A stretch of DNA of 64,000 bases from Deinococcus radiophilus (GCF_020889625.1 NZ_CP086380.1:515001-579000), one strand, 5' to 3'; shown: positions 39,830-49,101, counted from the first letter of the stretch. Numbers and translations are program-made. The notes: generated by a model not told the origin, from the letters alone.

Positions 39830-40162
39830 ATGCAACTGCTGTTCGCTCTCCAGGTGCTGCTGACTGCCCTGCTGGGCACGGCGCTGCTGCTGACCGCGCT
39901 GGAAAACGGCGGTACGCTGACGGTGCCCTGGCCTTTTTCACCGGAGGTCACGGTGGTCTCTCAGACCCAGGGGCTGCTGGGATTTGTCGCTCTGGGTGCG
40001 CTCTGGAGTGCCGTGCTGCTGCTCCCCGCCTTGCTGATCCTCAATGTGCAGCGCCTCCGGGCCGAACGCCTCTTGGCCGAGCGTGAGCGGCACTTGCAAG
40101 CACTGCTGCGGGCTCAGCACCAGCAACTTAAGCCTGCAGAACAGTTGGAGGAGTGTGCTTGA
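39830..40162 (+). CDS. Small two-TM membrane protein with C-terminal coiled coil
   Basis: The 110-residue protein has two hydrophobic helices (residues 5-25 and 48-70) and a charged helical C-terminus rich in Arg, Gln and Leu (about 72-105). This layout is like the LapA/DUF1049 family, but the match is not certain. TAAACT (39818-39823) is six bases before the ATG. Its stop codon overlaps the likely recJ start, so it heads a two-gene operon with recJ. Confidence 0.7.
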   Translation: MQLLFALQVLLTALLGTALLLTALENGGTLTVPWPFSPEVTVVSQTQGLLGFVALGALWSAVLLLPALLILNVQRLRAERLLAERERHLQALLRAQHQQLKPAEQLEECA

Positions 40163-42243
40163 CCGCGCAACCTGACTGGCCGTCCAGTGCTCAGGCCATT
40201 TCAGCTCGTTGGCAGCTGGCCCGTCCTGCATCGTTACCGGCGCTGCAGGCAGTGATGCAGGAATTCGGGCTGTCGGCCCCTGCGGCCCAGTGGGTATATG
40301 GGCGTGGCCTGCGCCCTACGGTGCTGACCCCGGAGCACCGACTGACGCCCAATCCCCGTCTGCGTGAAGCCGCCAGTCATCTGGTGGCCGCGCTGCAAGC
40401 CAAGAAGCGTATCCGCATTCACGGCGACTACGATGCCGACGGAGTGACGGCCACGGCAGTCTTGGTTCTGGGACTGCGCGCCCTGGGTGCTGACGTTCAC
40501 GGATTTATTCCCCACCGTTTGGAGGAGGGCTACGGCATCCACCCCTCCAAGTTGGACGAGCATGCTGAGAGCTGTGACCTGCTGGTCACGGTGGACTGCG
40601 GCGTCTCCAACCATGATGAGGTGGCGGGGCTGATTGCGCGTGGGCTGGAAGTCATCGTCACCGATCACCATGCCCCCCCACCGACTTTTCCCGACTGCCT
40701 GGTGGTCCATCCTGAAGGCACCGACGGCTATGACACTGCCCAGCACAATCTGACTGGGGCGGGTGTGGCCTATCACCTGCTGTGGGCTGTGCATGAGGCG
40801 CTGGGCCTACCGGAGCCGGAGCCGCTGAGCGCACTGGCCACTTTGGGGACCATTGCCGACGTGGCACCACTGATCGGCGAGAACCGGGCGCTGATACAAC
40901 TGGGCCTGTCGCAGCTGGTGGGCACTGAGCTGGTTGGCTTGCGCGCCCTGATGGACAGCACTGGCCTGCGAAACCCCTCGGCGCGGGATGTGGCCTTCGT
41001 GCTGGCTCCGCGTATCAATGCTGCCGGGCGGATGGGGGAGGCGGACCGTGCTCTGGAGCTGCTGACCGCCACCAGCCCGCAGCAGGCCGCCACGCTGGCA
41101 CAGTACCTGGAGGTCCGCAATGTGGAGCGCCGCGAGCTGCAAGACCGGATGTATGCCGAGGCCTTGATGCTGGTGGACCCTACCGAAAAGGCACTGGTGG
41201 TCACGCACGAGGACTGGCATCCCGGTGTCATGGGTATCGTGGCCAGCAAGTTGCTGGAGCAGTTTTACCGCCCGGTCTACATCGTGGCCCAGGGCAAAGG
41301 GTCGGTGCGCTCGACCCCCGGCATCAGCGCGGTAGGAGGGCTGCGCTACAGCCATGACCTGCTGCTGCGCTACGGCGGCCACCCCGGTGCGGCGGGCTTT
41401 TCGCTGGACGCAGGCAACCTGCCAAAGTTGCGGGACCGCTTGCAGGACTACGCCGCGCAGTTCCCGCCGCCTGTGCCGCAGCTGACGCTGGACGCCCCGC
41501 TGCCATCCTCGCTGGCTACGCTGGACCTCTGGCAGGAATTGCAAGCCTTCGAACCCTACGGCGAGGGGTTGCAGCCGCCGCTGTGGCATCTGCGCTCGCC
41601 GCTGACTGCAACCAAACTGGTGGGCCGGAACAAGGACTGCTTGCAGTTTCAGGCGGCAGGCCTGCGCGGGATCAAGTTCCGCGAGAGCCGGGACCGCCCC
41701 GGCACGCATGACCTGGCGGTGCGCTTAAGGCGTTCGGACTTCCGGGGCCGCGCCAGCGCCGAGTGGGAAGCCGAGGATCTGCGGCCTCCAGGGGCGCTGG
41801 GCTTGGAGGCCGGCGGAGCTGCGGCGGGCGGACCGCAGCGCCTGGCCATTCGCAGGCAGCCGGGTACAGTCCTGGCACGCCTGGGGGCCGCTGACGTTTC
41901 AGCCTCGCAGGTGGCTGTCTACGCCGGCGAAGATCTGCGGGCCTCGCTGAGCGCCAAACTGCCTGGTCTGCACTGCCTGACCCCGGAGGCTCCGGCCCCG
42001 GCAGGTCCACTGGTGCTGTTTGACCTGCCGCCCCACGACGCCCTGCACCGCTGGCTGTCGGCGGCGACGCTCACGGCCACCTTTGCCTGGGGGCCGCAGA
42101 CCCTGGCCGCGCTGGACGCCGCGCCTCCGACTGCCGAAGGGTATCACCGCTTTCAGTGGGCGCACGCTTACCTGACCCTGGATGACGCGGGCTGGGATGG
42201 GGCGGTGCGGGCGTTGGCGGGGCTGGACACGGCTCCGGCTTAA
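40159..42243 (+). CDS. recJ: Single-stranded-DNA-specific exonuclease RecJ
   Basis: RecJ degrades ssDNA 5' to 3' and, in Deinococcus (which lacks RecBC), is central in RecFOR-dependent repair. The 694-residue protein has the DHH motifs HGDYDADGVTA, VTVDCGVSNH, VTDHHAP, LGTIADVAPL and PRINAAGRMGEADRA. DHHA1 (WHPGVMGIVASKLLEQ, RYGGHPGAAGF) and an OB-fold follow. A C-terminal extension of about 150 residues is found in Deinococcus-Thermus RecJ. I place the start at TTG 40159 (overlapping the upstream TGA, GGAGGAG five bases before); a GTG at 40153 would add two residues. Confidence 0.94.
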   Translation: MTAQPDWPSSAQAISARWQLARPASLPALQAVMQEFGLSAPAAQWVYGRGLRPTVLTPEHRLTPNPRLREAASHLVAALQAKKRIRIHGDYDADGVTATAVLVLGLRALGADVHGFIPHRLEEGYGIHPSKLDEHAESCDLLVTVDCGVSNHDEVAGLIARGLEVIVTDHHAPPPTFPDCLVVHPEGTDGYDTAQHNLTGAGVAYHLLWAVHEALGLPEPEPLSALATLGTIADVAPLIGENRALIQLGLSQLVGTELVGLRALMDSTGLRNPSARDVAFVLAPRINAAGRMGEADRALELLTATSPQQAATLAQYLEVRNVERRELQDRMYAEALMLVDPTEKALVVTHEDWHPGVMGIVASKLLEQFYRPVYIVAQGKGSVRSTPGISAVGGLRYSHDLLLRYGGHPGAAGFSLDAGNLPKLRDRLQDYAAQFPPPVPQLTLDAPLPSSLATLDLWQELQAFEPYGEGLQPPLWHLRSPLTATKLVGRNKDCLQFQAAGLRGIKFRESRDRPGTHDLAVRLRRSDFRGRASAEWEAEDLRPPGALGLEAGGAAAGGPQRLAIRRQPGTVLARLGAADVSASQVAVYAGEDLRASLSAKLPGLHCLTPEAPAPAGPLVLFDLPPHDALHRWLSAATLTATFAWGPQTLAALDAAPPTAEGYHRFQWAHAYLTLDDAGWDGAVRALAGLDTAPA

Positions 42244-43121
42244 ACTTCGCTGCTTTCGCCGCTCAGCTCGGCCTGGGCGCGGGTCAGCACTGGGCTGTCT
42301 TCGGGCGACTGTCCGCCCAGTTCGGCCAGGTGCAGGGCAGTCCAGGCCCCCAGATACCACAGCGCCAGCCCCGGCGCGTAGGGGGTATCGGTGCTGTACT
42401 CCGCAAAAGGCAGGTGAATCACCTCATCTACCCGGCTTTCCATGACTTCGCGGGCCAGGTCCAGGCGCGGGGTCAGGTCGCCCAGGATCAGGCCCACTTT
42501 GGCGTCACCCTGCTCGTGGCGGGCCTCGAACATACCGCTCAGGACCGGCAGCGGGTCGCCCAGCACCGGGACAGCGTAGCTTTTGCCCACGCGGGCCAGC
42601 AGGTGTTGCCAGGCCAGCACCAGCGCTTCACTGCCTTCGTCGGCCAGCAGCAGCGGCGTGCGGCCGTGCAGCCGCCAGGCCAGCTCGCGGGCGGGATTGG
42701 TTTCGGGGTCGTCACCTACGCAGCGCTCGGCCAGCGCAGCCAGCAGGCGGTCGGCTTCTTCTGCTTCGGCAGCGTTGCCTGTCGCGTAGGCCAAGTACTG
42801 CGCCCCGTGATAGGTGGCCGTAACTCCTGCGGGAATCAGCGTATTGATGTGTTCGGCGTCGCCGCCTGTGGCCACCCACCGGACCTGGGCACCCGCCGCC
42901 TCGGCCAGTGCGGTGTACTCCAGTGCCAAGGCGCTGCTGTCGGGGCTGCCTAGGACGAACTGCGTGCCTGACGCTGCAAAGCTGGCCGGAATCAGCGGCC
43001 CGGCCAGGGCCGCTGCCAGCACGGTGTCACCGGTGCCTACCACGCCATAAGGTGACGGCTGGATCTGCTGGGGACCGTTGTAAGAGTGGGGAAGGGCAAG
43101 CAGCAAAGAAGCGAGGCTCAT
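42240..43121 (-). CDS. SIS-domain protein (phosphosugar isomerase-like)
   Basis: The 293-residue protein has two SIS-like Rossmann modules (FVLGSPDSSALALEYTALAEAAGAQVRWVA..., then a second half with PLLLADEGSEALVLAWQHLLARVGKSYAVPV and DAKVGLILGDLTPRLDLAREVMES). It matches the bifunctional phosphoglucose/phosphomannose isomerase-like group. The Deinococcus homologue has no proven substrate. The ATG at 43121 has TAACAT (43134-43129) seven bases upstream. Its stop overlaps the recJ stop on the other strand by four bases. Confidence 0.8.
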   Translation of the reverse strand: MSLASLLLALPHSYNGPQQIQPSPYGVVGTGDTVLAAALAGPLIPASFAASGTQFVLGSPDSSALALEYTALAEAAGAQVRWVATGGDAEHINTLIPAGVTATYHGAQYLAYATGNAAEAEEADRLLAALAERCVGDDPETNPARELAWRLHGRTPLLLADEGSEALVLAWQHLLARVGKSYAVPVLGDPLPVLSGMFEARHEQGDAKVGLILGDLTPRLDLAREVMESRVDEVIHLPFAEYSTDTPYAPGLALWYLGAWTALHLAELGGQSPEDSPVLTRAQAELSGESSEV

Positions 43122-43248
43122 GCCAGGGATGTTAGCGGCTGTGGGCTGCGGCGTCTGTGCGGTGGGATGGGCTGAAGGGCGCATGGTGGGTGCGGTCGGC
43201 TGGCCCCCGCCCTTTGCCTGCACTTGTCGGAAAGCTCATAAATGAGCG

Positions 43249-43350
43249 TGATACAATCGCCCGCGTGCCGGAGAGCTGCGTGATTTTGCCGTGTGGGAGC
43301 GTTAACCCACACCCAACGAAAAAACACCACCCTGCGGGGTGGCGTCCTTT
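43249..43350 (+). ncRNA. Candidate small RNA upstream of tRNA-Arg
   Basis: TGATACAAT (43249-43257) is a perfect extended -10, which predicts transcription from about 43264. The RNA would contain GTGTGGG-8 bases-CCCACAC (43291-43312) and end at the CCACCC-GGGTGG hairpin (43327-43342) followed by CGTCCTTTTGTTTG. No ORF with a credible start is present. There is no -35, and no family is recognised. Confidence 0.4.
43319..43342 (-). terminator. Terminator of tRNA-Arg
   Basis: Read on the minus strand, CCACCC (43342-43337) pairs with GGGTGG (43332-43327) around four bases and is followed by TGTTTTTT. It lies 27 bases beyond the tRNA 3' end and could also act on the plus strand. Confidence 0.75.
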
Positions 43351-43368
43351 TGTTTGTCCTGCAGTTTG

Positions 43369-43445
43369 TGGTGTACCCGATTGGATTCGAACCAACGACC
43401 TTTAGCTCCGGAGGCTAACGCTCTATCCAGCTGAGCTACGGGTAC
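43369..43445 (-). tRNA. tRNA-Arg (anticodon CCG)
   Basis: The 77-base gene folds into a complete cloverleaf: acceptor GTACCCG with CGGGTAC, D arm GCTC...GAGC, anticodon stem TTAGC with GCTAA around the loop CTCCGGA (anticodon CCG), and T arm GTTGG-TTCGAAT-CCAAT. Position 73 is A, and CCA is encoded in the gene. It reads CGG codons, which are frequent in this GC-rich genome. Confidence 0.98.
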
Positions 43446-43492
43446 GCAGCGGAAACTTCAGTACCCTATCACGCCCCCAAGGAGGACTTCAA

Positions 43493-45442
43493 GTGAATAA
43501 AAAACCCATTGTCAATGCCATCCTGATCGTACTTTCGCTTCTGATGGTCGGTACCATGGCCCTGCAATTTGCCCCCGGCGGAACCCAGACCATCACCCAG
43601 ATGGTGCAGGGCGAGCAGGGCACGCCCGCCATCAAAGTGAACGGCCAGACCATCACCGCTGAGGAACTGCGCGAAATCCAGACCAACAACCCCTCGCCGT
43701 TCGCAGGACAGGGCCCGGCCCTGGATGACGACTTCCGCACCCTGCTGATCTCGCAGGTGATCCGTCAGGAGCTGATGACCCAGGCCGCCAGTGACATTGA
43801 CGTGACCCGCGCCGATGTAGACGCGGAAGTGACCGAAGTGCGCGAGTCCCAGGGCCTGACCGACGACGCGGCCTGGACTGACGCGCTGCAGCGGGTGGGC
43901 CTGAGCGACTCGGAATACCGCAAGCAGGTCCGTGACGGTCTGGCCATTCAGCGCAAGACCGAGCAGATCGAAGCGGAGACGCCCGAAGCCACCGCCGAAG
44001 AAATGCAGATGTACTACGACCTGAACCCCACCCTGTTCCAGACCCAGGGCCGTTTCAAAGGCCGTCAGCTGGTTGTAGACGATGAGGAAAAGGCGGCTGC
44101 GCTGCTGGCCCAGGCCCGTGAAGGTGCCAACTTCGAGGAACTGGCCCGTGAAAACAGCCTGGTCGGAGCTGAAAATGGCGGCGCCCTGGGGGCTTTGGAT
44201 GAGCGCGGTGCCCTGCAAGCGGTCGAGTCGCTGGTGCTGCCTGACGAGGTCGCCGGCGCAGTGGACTCGCTGCCCGCTCCCGGATTGACCGAGGTGATTC
44301 CTTCGGGCGGCCAGTTCTACATCGTGCAGGTCGAAGAACTGCTGCCCGCCGAGACCAAGCCCTACGCTGAAGTTCAGGCTGAAGTCAAAGAAGCGCTGGA
44401 AGAAAGCAAAAAGCGCGGCGCGGTCGAGCGGTTTATGGATGAGCAAATGGCGGGCGCCAAGATTGAAGTGGTGGACCAAGAGTGGGCCTACACGGATCCC
44501 ACTGTGGCGGAAGTGGGTGGCCGCAGCGTGCCTTACTCCGAAGTGGTCGGCCGGGTCATGCAAAACCAGCAGCTGATGATGATGATGCAGAGCATGGACC
44601 CCGCCCAGGTCGGTGAGATGATCAACACCATGCTTAAGCCGTCGGTGGTGCAGCAGCTGATTCAGGAATACGCTGCGCCTAGCATCGTCGAAAAAGAAGG
44701 CATTCCCGTGGTGGGTACCCGCCAGGATCTGGTCAGTGGCCTGATCGCTTACGGTGGCCGCGACGTGGAAGTGACCGACGAGGAACTGCGCGCTGCTTAT
44801 GACGAGCGCCAGGACCAGTTTGCGACTCCGGCCAGTGCCGTGGTCAGTGAGGCCACCTTCCCCACCCGCGAAGAGGCACTGGCCTTCCGTCAGGACTGGC
44901 AGGGTGGCGACTTTACCCCAGCCGCCACCAAGGCAGGCGCCATCGTGTCCGAGCGTGGTCAAATTGGCCCCGATACGGACGTGCTGGAACCATCGGTGCT
45001 GCAGGCCATCTTTGAAGGTGACCTGCGTGATGTGGACGATGTCAGCCTGAGCAACATCGTCGAAGCGTCGGACGGCTGGAAAGTGGTGGCCGTGACCGAG
45101 CTGCAACCCGGCGAAGTTCTGCCTTTCGAAGAAGTCCGCGCTGGCCTGGAGAGCAGCCTGTTCAACGAGAAGCAGGCCTCCAAGGGTGAGGAGTTCGTGA
45201 CCGCGCAAGTGGCTGCGCTGAAGCCGGTGGACCACCTGGCCGACGTGCTGGCAGCCCAGCGCGAGCGGGTCGGAGCCGACGAAGCCGCCCCGGCAGAAGG
45301 CGCTCCCCCAGCTGATGGAGCTGCCGCGCCCACCACGGATGAAGGAGCCTCCGAGGGTGAAGCTGCCCCAGCCGAGGCTGTCCCCGCCGAGGGAACCGAA
45401 GGCGCAGCTGAGAGTGCCGAGCCAGCCACAGCTACCGAGTAA
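43493..45442 (+). CDS. PpiD/SurA-like peptidyl-prolyl isomerase with signal anchor
   Basis: The 649-residue protein has one N-terminal membrane helix (INAIL... residues 7-27) and a SurA_N-type helical chaperone domain (IKVNGQTITAEELREIQ and LLISQVIRQELMTQAASDI). A parvulin-like PPIase domain (near 180-270, GANFEELARENSLVGAENGGALGAL) and a second degenerate parvulin repeat follow. The last 70 residues are Ala/Pro/Glu-rich. It should fold secreted or outer-envelope proteins outside the membrane. The GTG at 43493 has AAGGAGG seven bases upstream. Confidence 0.88.
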   Translation: MNKKPIVNAILIVLSLLMVGTMALQFAPGGTQTITQMVQGEQGTPAIKVNGQTITAEELREIQTNNPSPFAGQGPALDDDFRTLLISQVIRQELMTQAASDIDVTRADVDAEVTEVRESQGLTDDAAWTDALQRVGLSDSEYRKQVRDGLAIQRKTEQIEAETPEATAEEMQMYYDLNPTLFQTQGRFKGRQLVVDDEEKAAALLAQAREGANFEELARENSLVGAENGGALGALDERGALQAVESLVLPDEVAGAVDSLPAPGLTEVIPSGGQFYIVQVEELLPAETKPYAEVQAEVKEALEESKKRGAVERFMDEQMAGAKIEVVDQEWAYTDPTVAEVGGRSVPYSEVVGRVMQNQQLMMMMQSMDPAQVGEMINTMLKPSVVQQLIQEYAAPSIVEKEGIPVVGTRQDLVSGLIAYGGRDVEVTDEELRAAYDERQDQFATPASAVVSEATFPTREEALAFRQDWQGGDFTPAATKAGAIVSERGQIGPDTDVLEPSVLQAIFEGDLRDVDDVSLSNIVEASDGWKVVAVTELQPGEVLPFEEVRAGLESSLFNEKQASKGEEFVTAQVAALKPVDHLADVLAAQRERVGADEAAPAEGAPPADGAAAPTTDEGASEGEAAPAEAVPAEGTEGAAESAEPATATE

Positions 45443-45457
45443 CCCAGTTCATCACTT

Positions 45458-45498
45458 CACTGCTCACTTGGCAAATGTCCAAGTGGGCAGTGTTTTTT
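45458..45498 (+). terminator. Terminator of the PpiD-like gene
   Basis: CACTGCTCACTTGG (45458-45471) pairs with CCAAGTGGGCAGTG (45479-45492), a 14-base stem with one T-G pair, around CAAATGT and followed by TTTTTT. Confidence 0.9.
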
Positions 45499-45510
45499 GC
45501 GGATTGTCGC

Positions 45511-45655
45511 TAGAGATCATCCGGCACATGGGTGTGAGGACCAAGCCAGGTTGTGTCTCCCCGCCCTCCTGCGGAGCTGTGCCCGTCTGCTCGTCTACGA
45601 TCCGCGCAGGTACGCTCACCTCCGCGATTTTCCGAGGCAGCCCCTAGAGTGGGTG
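45511..45655 (+). repeat. Dispersed intergenic repeat, copy B
   Basis: Copy B runs in the opposite orientation to copy A (15260-15400), beginning CTAGAGATCATCCGG and ending near CCCCTAGAG. It lies just after the PpiD-like terminator and before the ScpA stop, so again in a spacer between convergent genes. Its start and end both contain CTAGAG. Confidence 0.85.
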
Positions 45656-45681
45656 GGCAGCCGGCTGGGAGTTTGGCCGGA

Positions 45682-46482
45682 CTACCCCTGAGGTGGCTCA
45701 GCCGGGGTGATCAGTTCAATGCGAATTTCGCCGAAGGGTTCACTCTGTTCGGCCTGGAGTTCGCCGGTCTTGAGGCCTTCAAGCAGCGCGGCAAAGTAGG
45801 TGGTTCGTTCGCCCCAGTCCTGGGCCGTGATGCCTCCGAAAGTGAAGTGCCGCAGCCGTTTGCCAAAGGCCACCAGGGCATTCAGGGCCCCACGCAGGCT
45901 GAGACGTTCCCGCGCCAGCAGCGGAACATCTACCTCGCGCACAGCGGCGCGGGCGGCTTCCAGCAGGCGGCTGAGGTTCTGCCCCTGGCGGCGGGGTCGC
46001 TGCTGCCGGGGCAGGTCCAGACCGGGCCGCGGCACTGGGGCTGGAATCAGCCCTTGCCGGGCCGCCCGCCGCCCACTGAGAAATTGCACCGCCTGTTCCA
46101 ACTCGGCTAGGGCTTCTAAGCCGCTGGTCATTTCGTCCCAGTCCGCCTGAAGGTCATCCTCCGGAGCGGGGTCGTTGCTCTGGGGCGTGGGCAGCAGCAA
46201 CCTGGTCTTGAGGGCAATCACGGCGGCCAGAGGCGGCAGCAGTTCAGCGGGAGGGCCGCTGACCTCGCCCTGAATCCAGCCTGGCCCAGACTGCAGCTGG
46301 TTCAGCACCGCCTGGGTCAGTGCCAGCAGCGGCACCTCGCCCGGAATCAGCTCGCCAGCGCGCAGGGCTGCCGCCAGATCGGCCAGGCTGCCCTGGAAGG
46401 TCTTTCCGTCCCGTTCCAGACGTAACACAAGCCCCCCGCCTTCGGTGAGGCTGGGAGGCAGCAGGGTCAGGGCCGGGGTCAT
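45682..46482 (-). CDS. scpA: Segregation and condensation protein A
   Basis: ScpA is the kleisin of the SMC-ScpAB complex that organises the chromosome. The 266-residue protein has the N-terminal kleisin domain (LRLERDGKTFQGSLADLAAALRAGEL, VIALKTRLLLP) and the winged-helix C-terminus (VAFGKRLRHFTFGGI), with a Pro/Arg-rich acidic-basic linker. No scpB follows in the window. TATCAT (46496-46491) lies eight bases before the ATG. Confidence 0.88.
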   Translation of the reverse strand: MTPALTLLPPSLTEGGGLVLRLERDGKTFQGSLADLAAALRAGELIPGEVPLLALTQAVLNQLQSGPGWIQGEVSGPPAELLPPLAAVIALKTRLLLPTPQSNDPAPEDDLQADWDEMTSGLEALAELEQAVQFLSGRRAARQGLIPAPVPRPGLDLPRQQRPRRQGQNLSRLLEAARAAVREVDVPLLARERLSLRGALNALVAFGKRLRHFTFGGITAQDWGERTTYFAALLEGLKTGELQAEQSEPFGEIRIELITPAEPPQG

Positions 46483-46509
46483 CGCCCGGCATGATAGCGC
46501 CGGAACTTC

Positions 46510-48459
46510 TTAGTCCCGTTGCACCGCGCTGAGGAGTTCGCGCAGGACCCCCAGGCTTTTGGCGCGGTTTGCCGTTTCGGCTGTCACGGTGTCTCCCGCT
46601 TCCAGGACCACTTCGCCGCCGGGACCACGTACCGTGCGGGAGACGGGCCGTCCATAAGCAGAGGCCACGATCTGGGCGATGGCCTGCTCGAAACTCTCGC
46701 TGCTGGGGCTGGCAACGGGGGCTGAAGGCTGAGGCTCTGGCACTTCCGCTGGTACGTGGTCCATCACTTCAGCAGGCGTGGGAGTTGACTGGGTTGTCTG
46801 CTGCGAGACACTATCCAGAATCAGCTCGGAGCCACTGCTTTCAGCGGCGGGCCCCAGATTGAGGTCCAGATCCAGCTCCAGAGTGGCCCAGTCGGTGGCC
46901 GCGTCATGCGGTGGAGCCTGCTCTCGCGCCTGGAGGGGATCGGCGGCAGGGGTGGGCTCTTCCTCAGATACCGGCCCGTTCAACTCTGGGCGCAGCTCAT
47001 CATTTTCCATTCCTTCCTTGCTCAGTGTCGGTTGCGGTTCCCGGAAGACGACCTGTTCATCACCGGCCACCTCCACAGCTTCCATGACTTTCAGGGCGGG
47101 TTCAGGCTGAGCTTCAGGCGCCAAGGGAGTGACGCCCACTGCTGCATCGGCGGGGCTGAGAGTGGTAGCAGGACCAGTGGTATCGGTGACCGGCTCACGC
47201 AGTACACTGGCTGCCGCCAGCGGAGCGCCACGCTGTTCATGGACCTGAATCAGCTCGCGCTCTTCACTCCCGTGCAGGAACTCTTCTTTGCGCTCATCCA
47301 GCCAGCGCTTGGCCTTTTCCAAAAAGCCCGGCTCGTGCTTGGAATCTTCGCTTATACGGACCACTTGTTCATCACGTACCCGAATGGTGCGTTCGGAAAT
47401 CCATTCCTGTACGGTTTCGTCGTCCTGCATGGGCGCACCCTGGATGATTTCCGGCTCAGGGTGGATGACCTTCAGCCGGCCTTCCTGATCTGCCACGCGC
47501 ACTTCAGCCGGCTCTGAAACGGGCCCGGTGAGGGCCTGATCAGTGCTCGTTTCAATTCCTGGCTCGCTCTGGTTTTCCGCTTCGGACTGCAAGGGAAGAG
47601 TGGTCAGGCGGCCTTTCTGGTCGGTGACTTCTGCTGGTTCGGGGACTGGGTGGTGGGGAGCAGTCAGGTCTGGCTGGCTGTCCCAGTCTGCCTCGCCGTC
47701 TGGGCTGAGCGAAGTGTTGGCCAGGATCATCAGCCGTCCGGAGCGCTCGGCCCGCTCGGCCTGCTCCTCAGTGATCGGCTGGCCTTTCACGGCGATCTCG
47801 GTGCCGTCCGGCAGCGCAATGTTGGCCCCGGCCACGCGGCCTATCACATACTCGCGTTGCCGCTGGGCTGTCAATTCGGCCACGGCGTCACGGGCGACAT
47901 CTTCCGGTGGCTGGCGGTGGCTGCTTCCTTCCTGCGGCGTCCGGTGTCCACGCTGACTGCGGATGTCTTGTGCCACGCTCACCGGTACGATGGCCACATC
48001 CTTGCCGATCTGGACGCTTTCGGGTGCGGGCACGAAGGCGCGGCCCTCGGCCATGTCGGCGAAGATGCCCCCGGTGACCTCATAGCCCTCGACCCGGCCC
48101 GAATACTCGTCAAATACGACATCCCCGATCTTGCCCAGGTCCTCGCCCTCGGTGGTCATCAGGGTCATGCCGACCAGGTTGGTGCCCACCGCCATCAGTT
48201 CGCGCATCCGGGTCTGCTCCTCATCGGTGCCCGCGTCTTGGCCGCTTGTGAGCATCACAGCGTCTTCACCGATGGAGTAGACCGCCGAAAAAGGGATGAC
48301 CTTGTCCTTGCGCCGCAGCCAGCTGCCGCCCTCAGTGACGACGATGCCCAGGACCATGTTGGCCCCGTGGTCAAAGATGATGTCGCGTACGCTGTCCAGC
48401 CGCTCGCCGGTGTTCAGGTCAATGACGTGACGTCCCAGCAGTTCCTTGCCCTTGATCAT
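46510..48459 (-). CDS. PRC-barrel domain protein with repeated barrel modules
   Basis: The 649-residue cytoplasmic protein has two PRC-barrel domains at the start (KELLGRHVIDLNTGERLDSVRDIIFD, residues 3-75, and VGMTLMTTEGEDLGKIGDVVFDEYSGRVEGYEVTG, residues 96-160). It also has two copies of a short beta module, near residues 226-265 (VIGRVAGANIALPDGTEIAVKG with ITEEQAERA) and at the C-terminus (RPVSRTVRGPGGEVVLEAGDTV with TAETANRAKSLGVL). These resemble the sandwich-barrel motif found in RpoC. Between them are acidic, Pro-rich linkers in which (E)PAEV-(x)ADQ-(K/E)GRL recurs. PRC-barrel proteins are abundant in Deinococcus and in photosynthetic and RNA-processing contexts. GAGGAG precedes the ATG. 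Confidence 0.85.
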   Translation of the reverse strand: MIKGKELLGRHVIDLNTGERLDSVRDIIFDHGANMVLGIVVTEGGSWLRRKDKVIPFSAVYSIGEDAVMLTSGQDAGTDEEQTRMRELMAVGTNLVGMTLMTTEGEDLGKIGDVVFDEYSGRVEGYEVTGGIFADMAEGRAFVPAPESVQIGKDVAIVPVSVAQDIRSQRGHRTPQEGSSHRQPPEDVARDAVAELTAQRQREYVIGRVAGANIALPDGTEIAVKGQPITEEQAERAERSGRLMILANTSLSPDGEADWDSQPDLTAPHHPVPEPAEVTDQKGRLTTLPLQSEAENQSEPGIETSTDQALTGPVSEPAEVRVADQEGRLKVIHPEPEIIQGAPMQDDETVQEWISERTIRVRDEQVVRISEDSKHEPGFLEKAKRWLDERKEEFLHGSEERELIQVHEQRGAPLAAASVLREPVTDTTGPATTLSPADAAVGVTPLAPEAQPEPALKVMEAVEVAGDEQVVFREPQPTLSKEGMENDELRPELNGPVSEEEPTPAADPLQAREQAPPHDAATDWATLELDLDLNLGPAAESSGSELILDSVSQQTTQSTPTPAEVMDHVPAEVPEPQPSAPVASPSSESFEQAIAQIVASAYGRPVSRTVRGPGGEVVLEAGDTVTAETANRAKSLGVLRELLSAVQRD

Positions 48460-48669
48460 GCTTCTTACTCCTCTTCCGCCCAGCGCCGTGACCCGCCGGG
48501 AAAGGAGGGTGGCCTGGTCTAGGCAGCTGTTCTGGCCTTGTGCGGCACACCTAAAGTGGCCATCACAGCTTACTGTAGGCAACTGAAATGTAAGCCCAGC
48601 CTAGTCAGGGCCAGGGGGGCAAATGTGTGGAAAGTCCTGAAGCAAACTTGGGGTTCTGGGGGCAGCGGC

Positions 48670-49098
48670 TCAGGGCTGGGTCCACCGACATAGAAAGCGC
48701 TCTGTGCCGGGATAGCGCTCGCCCAGTGAGGTGATGGCAAAGCCGCAGGCACGGTAAAAGTCCACCGCCTGAGCGTCCGTTTCGGCGGACAGGTCGGTCC
48801 AGCCCTGGGCTGCCGCCAGAGCCAAGAGCTGCCGACCCATGCCGCGCCGCTGAGTGCCCGGCTGCACGGCCATGTGTGTGATCTCGGCTTGCCCAGGTGA
48901 GAGGGGGCGCAGCCCGATCAGGCCCAGCAGTCCAGCTTCATCTTCTAGGCCCCACAGTGCCCAGTCTTCTGAGGCGTAGCGCTGGCAGACCTGTTCTAGC
49001 CGCTGTGGATCAGGGTAGGCGGCCAGACCCAGCAGCGAGACTGTGACCGGATCGCGGGCGTCCAGGCGGGGGCGCAGATTGAGGGTATGCAGGGTCAT
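48670..49098 (-). CDS. GNAT N-acetyltransferase
   Basis: The 142-residue protein has one GNAT domain with the acetyl-CoA loop QRRGMGRQLLALAAAQG (motif A) and the motif B VDFYRACGFAI, plus AEITHMAVQPGTQ. The ATG overlaps the end of the upstream ABC permease operon, so it may be expressed with it. Its acceptor is unknown. Confidence 0.85.
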   Translation of the reverse strand: MTLHTLNLRPRLDARDPVTVSLLGLAAYPDPQRLEQVCQRYASEDWALWGLEDEAGLLGLIGLRPLSPGQAEITHMAVQPGTQRRGMGRQLLALAAAQGWTDLSAETDAQAVDFYRACGFAITSLGERYPGTERFLCRWTQP

Positions 49099-49101
49099 GG
49101 T

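Noticed and set aside
43157..43405. Plus-strand frame reading through tRNA-Arg
   Set aside because: It runs through the tRNA gene and its end is the usual translation of a tRNA antisense strand.
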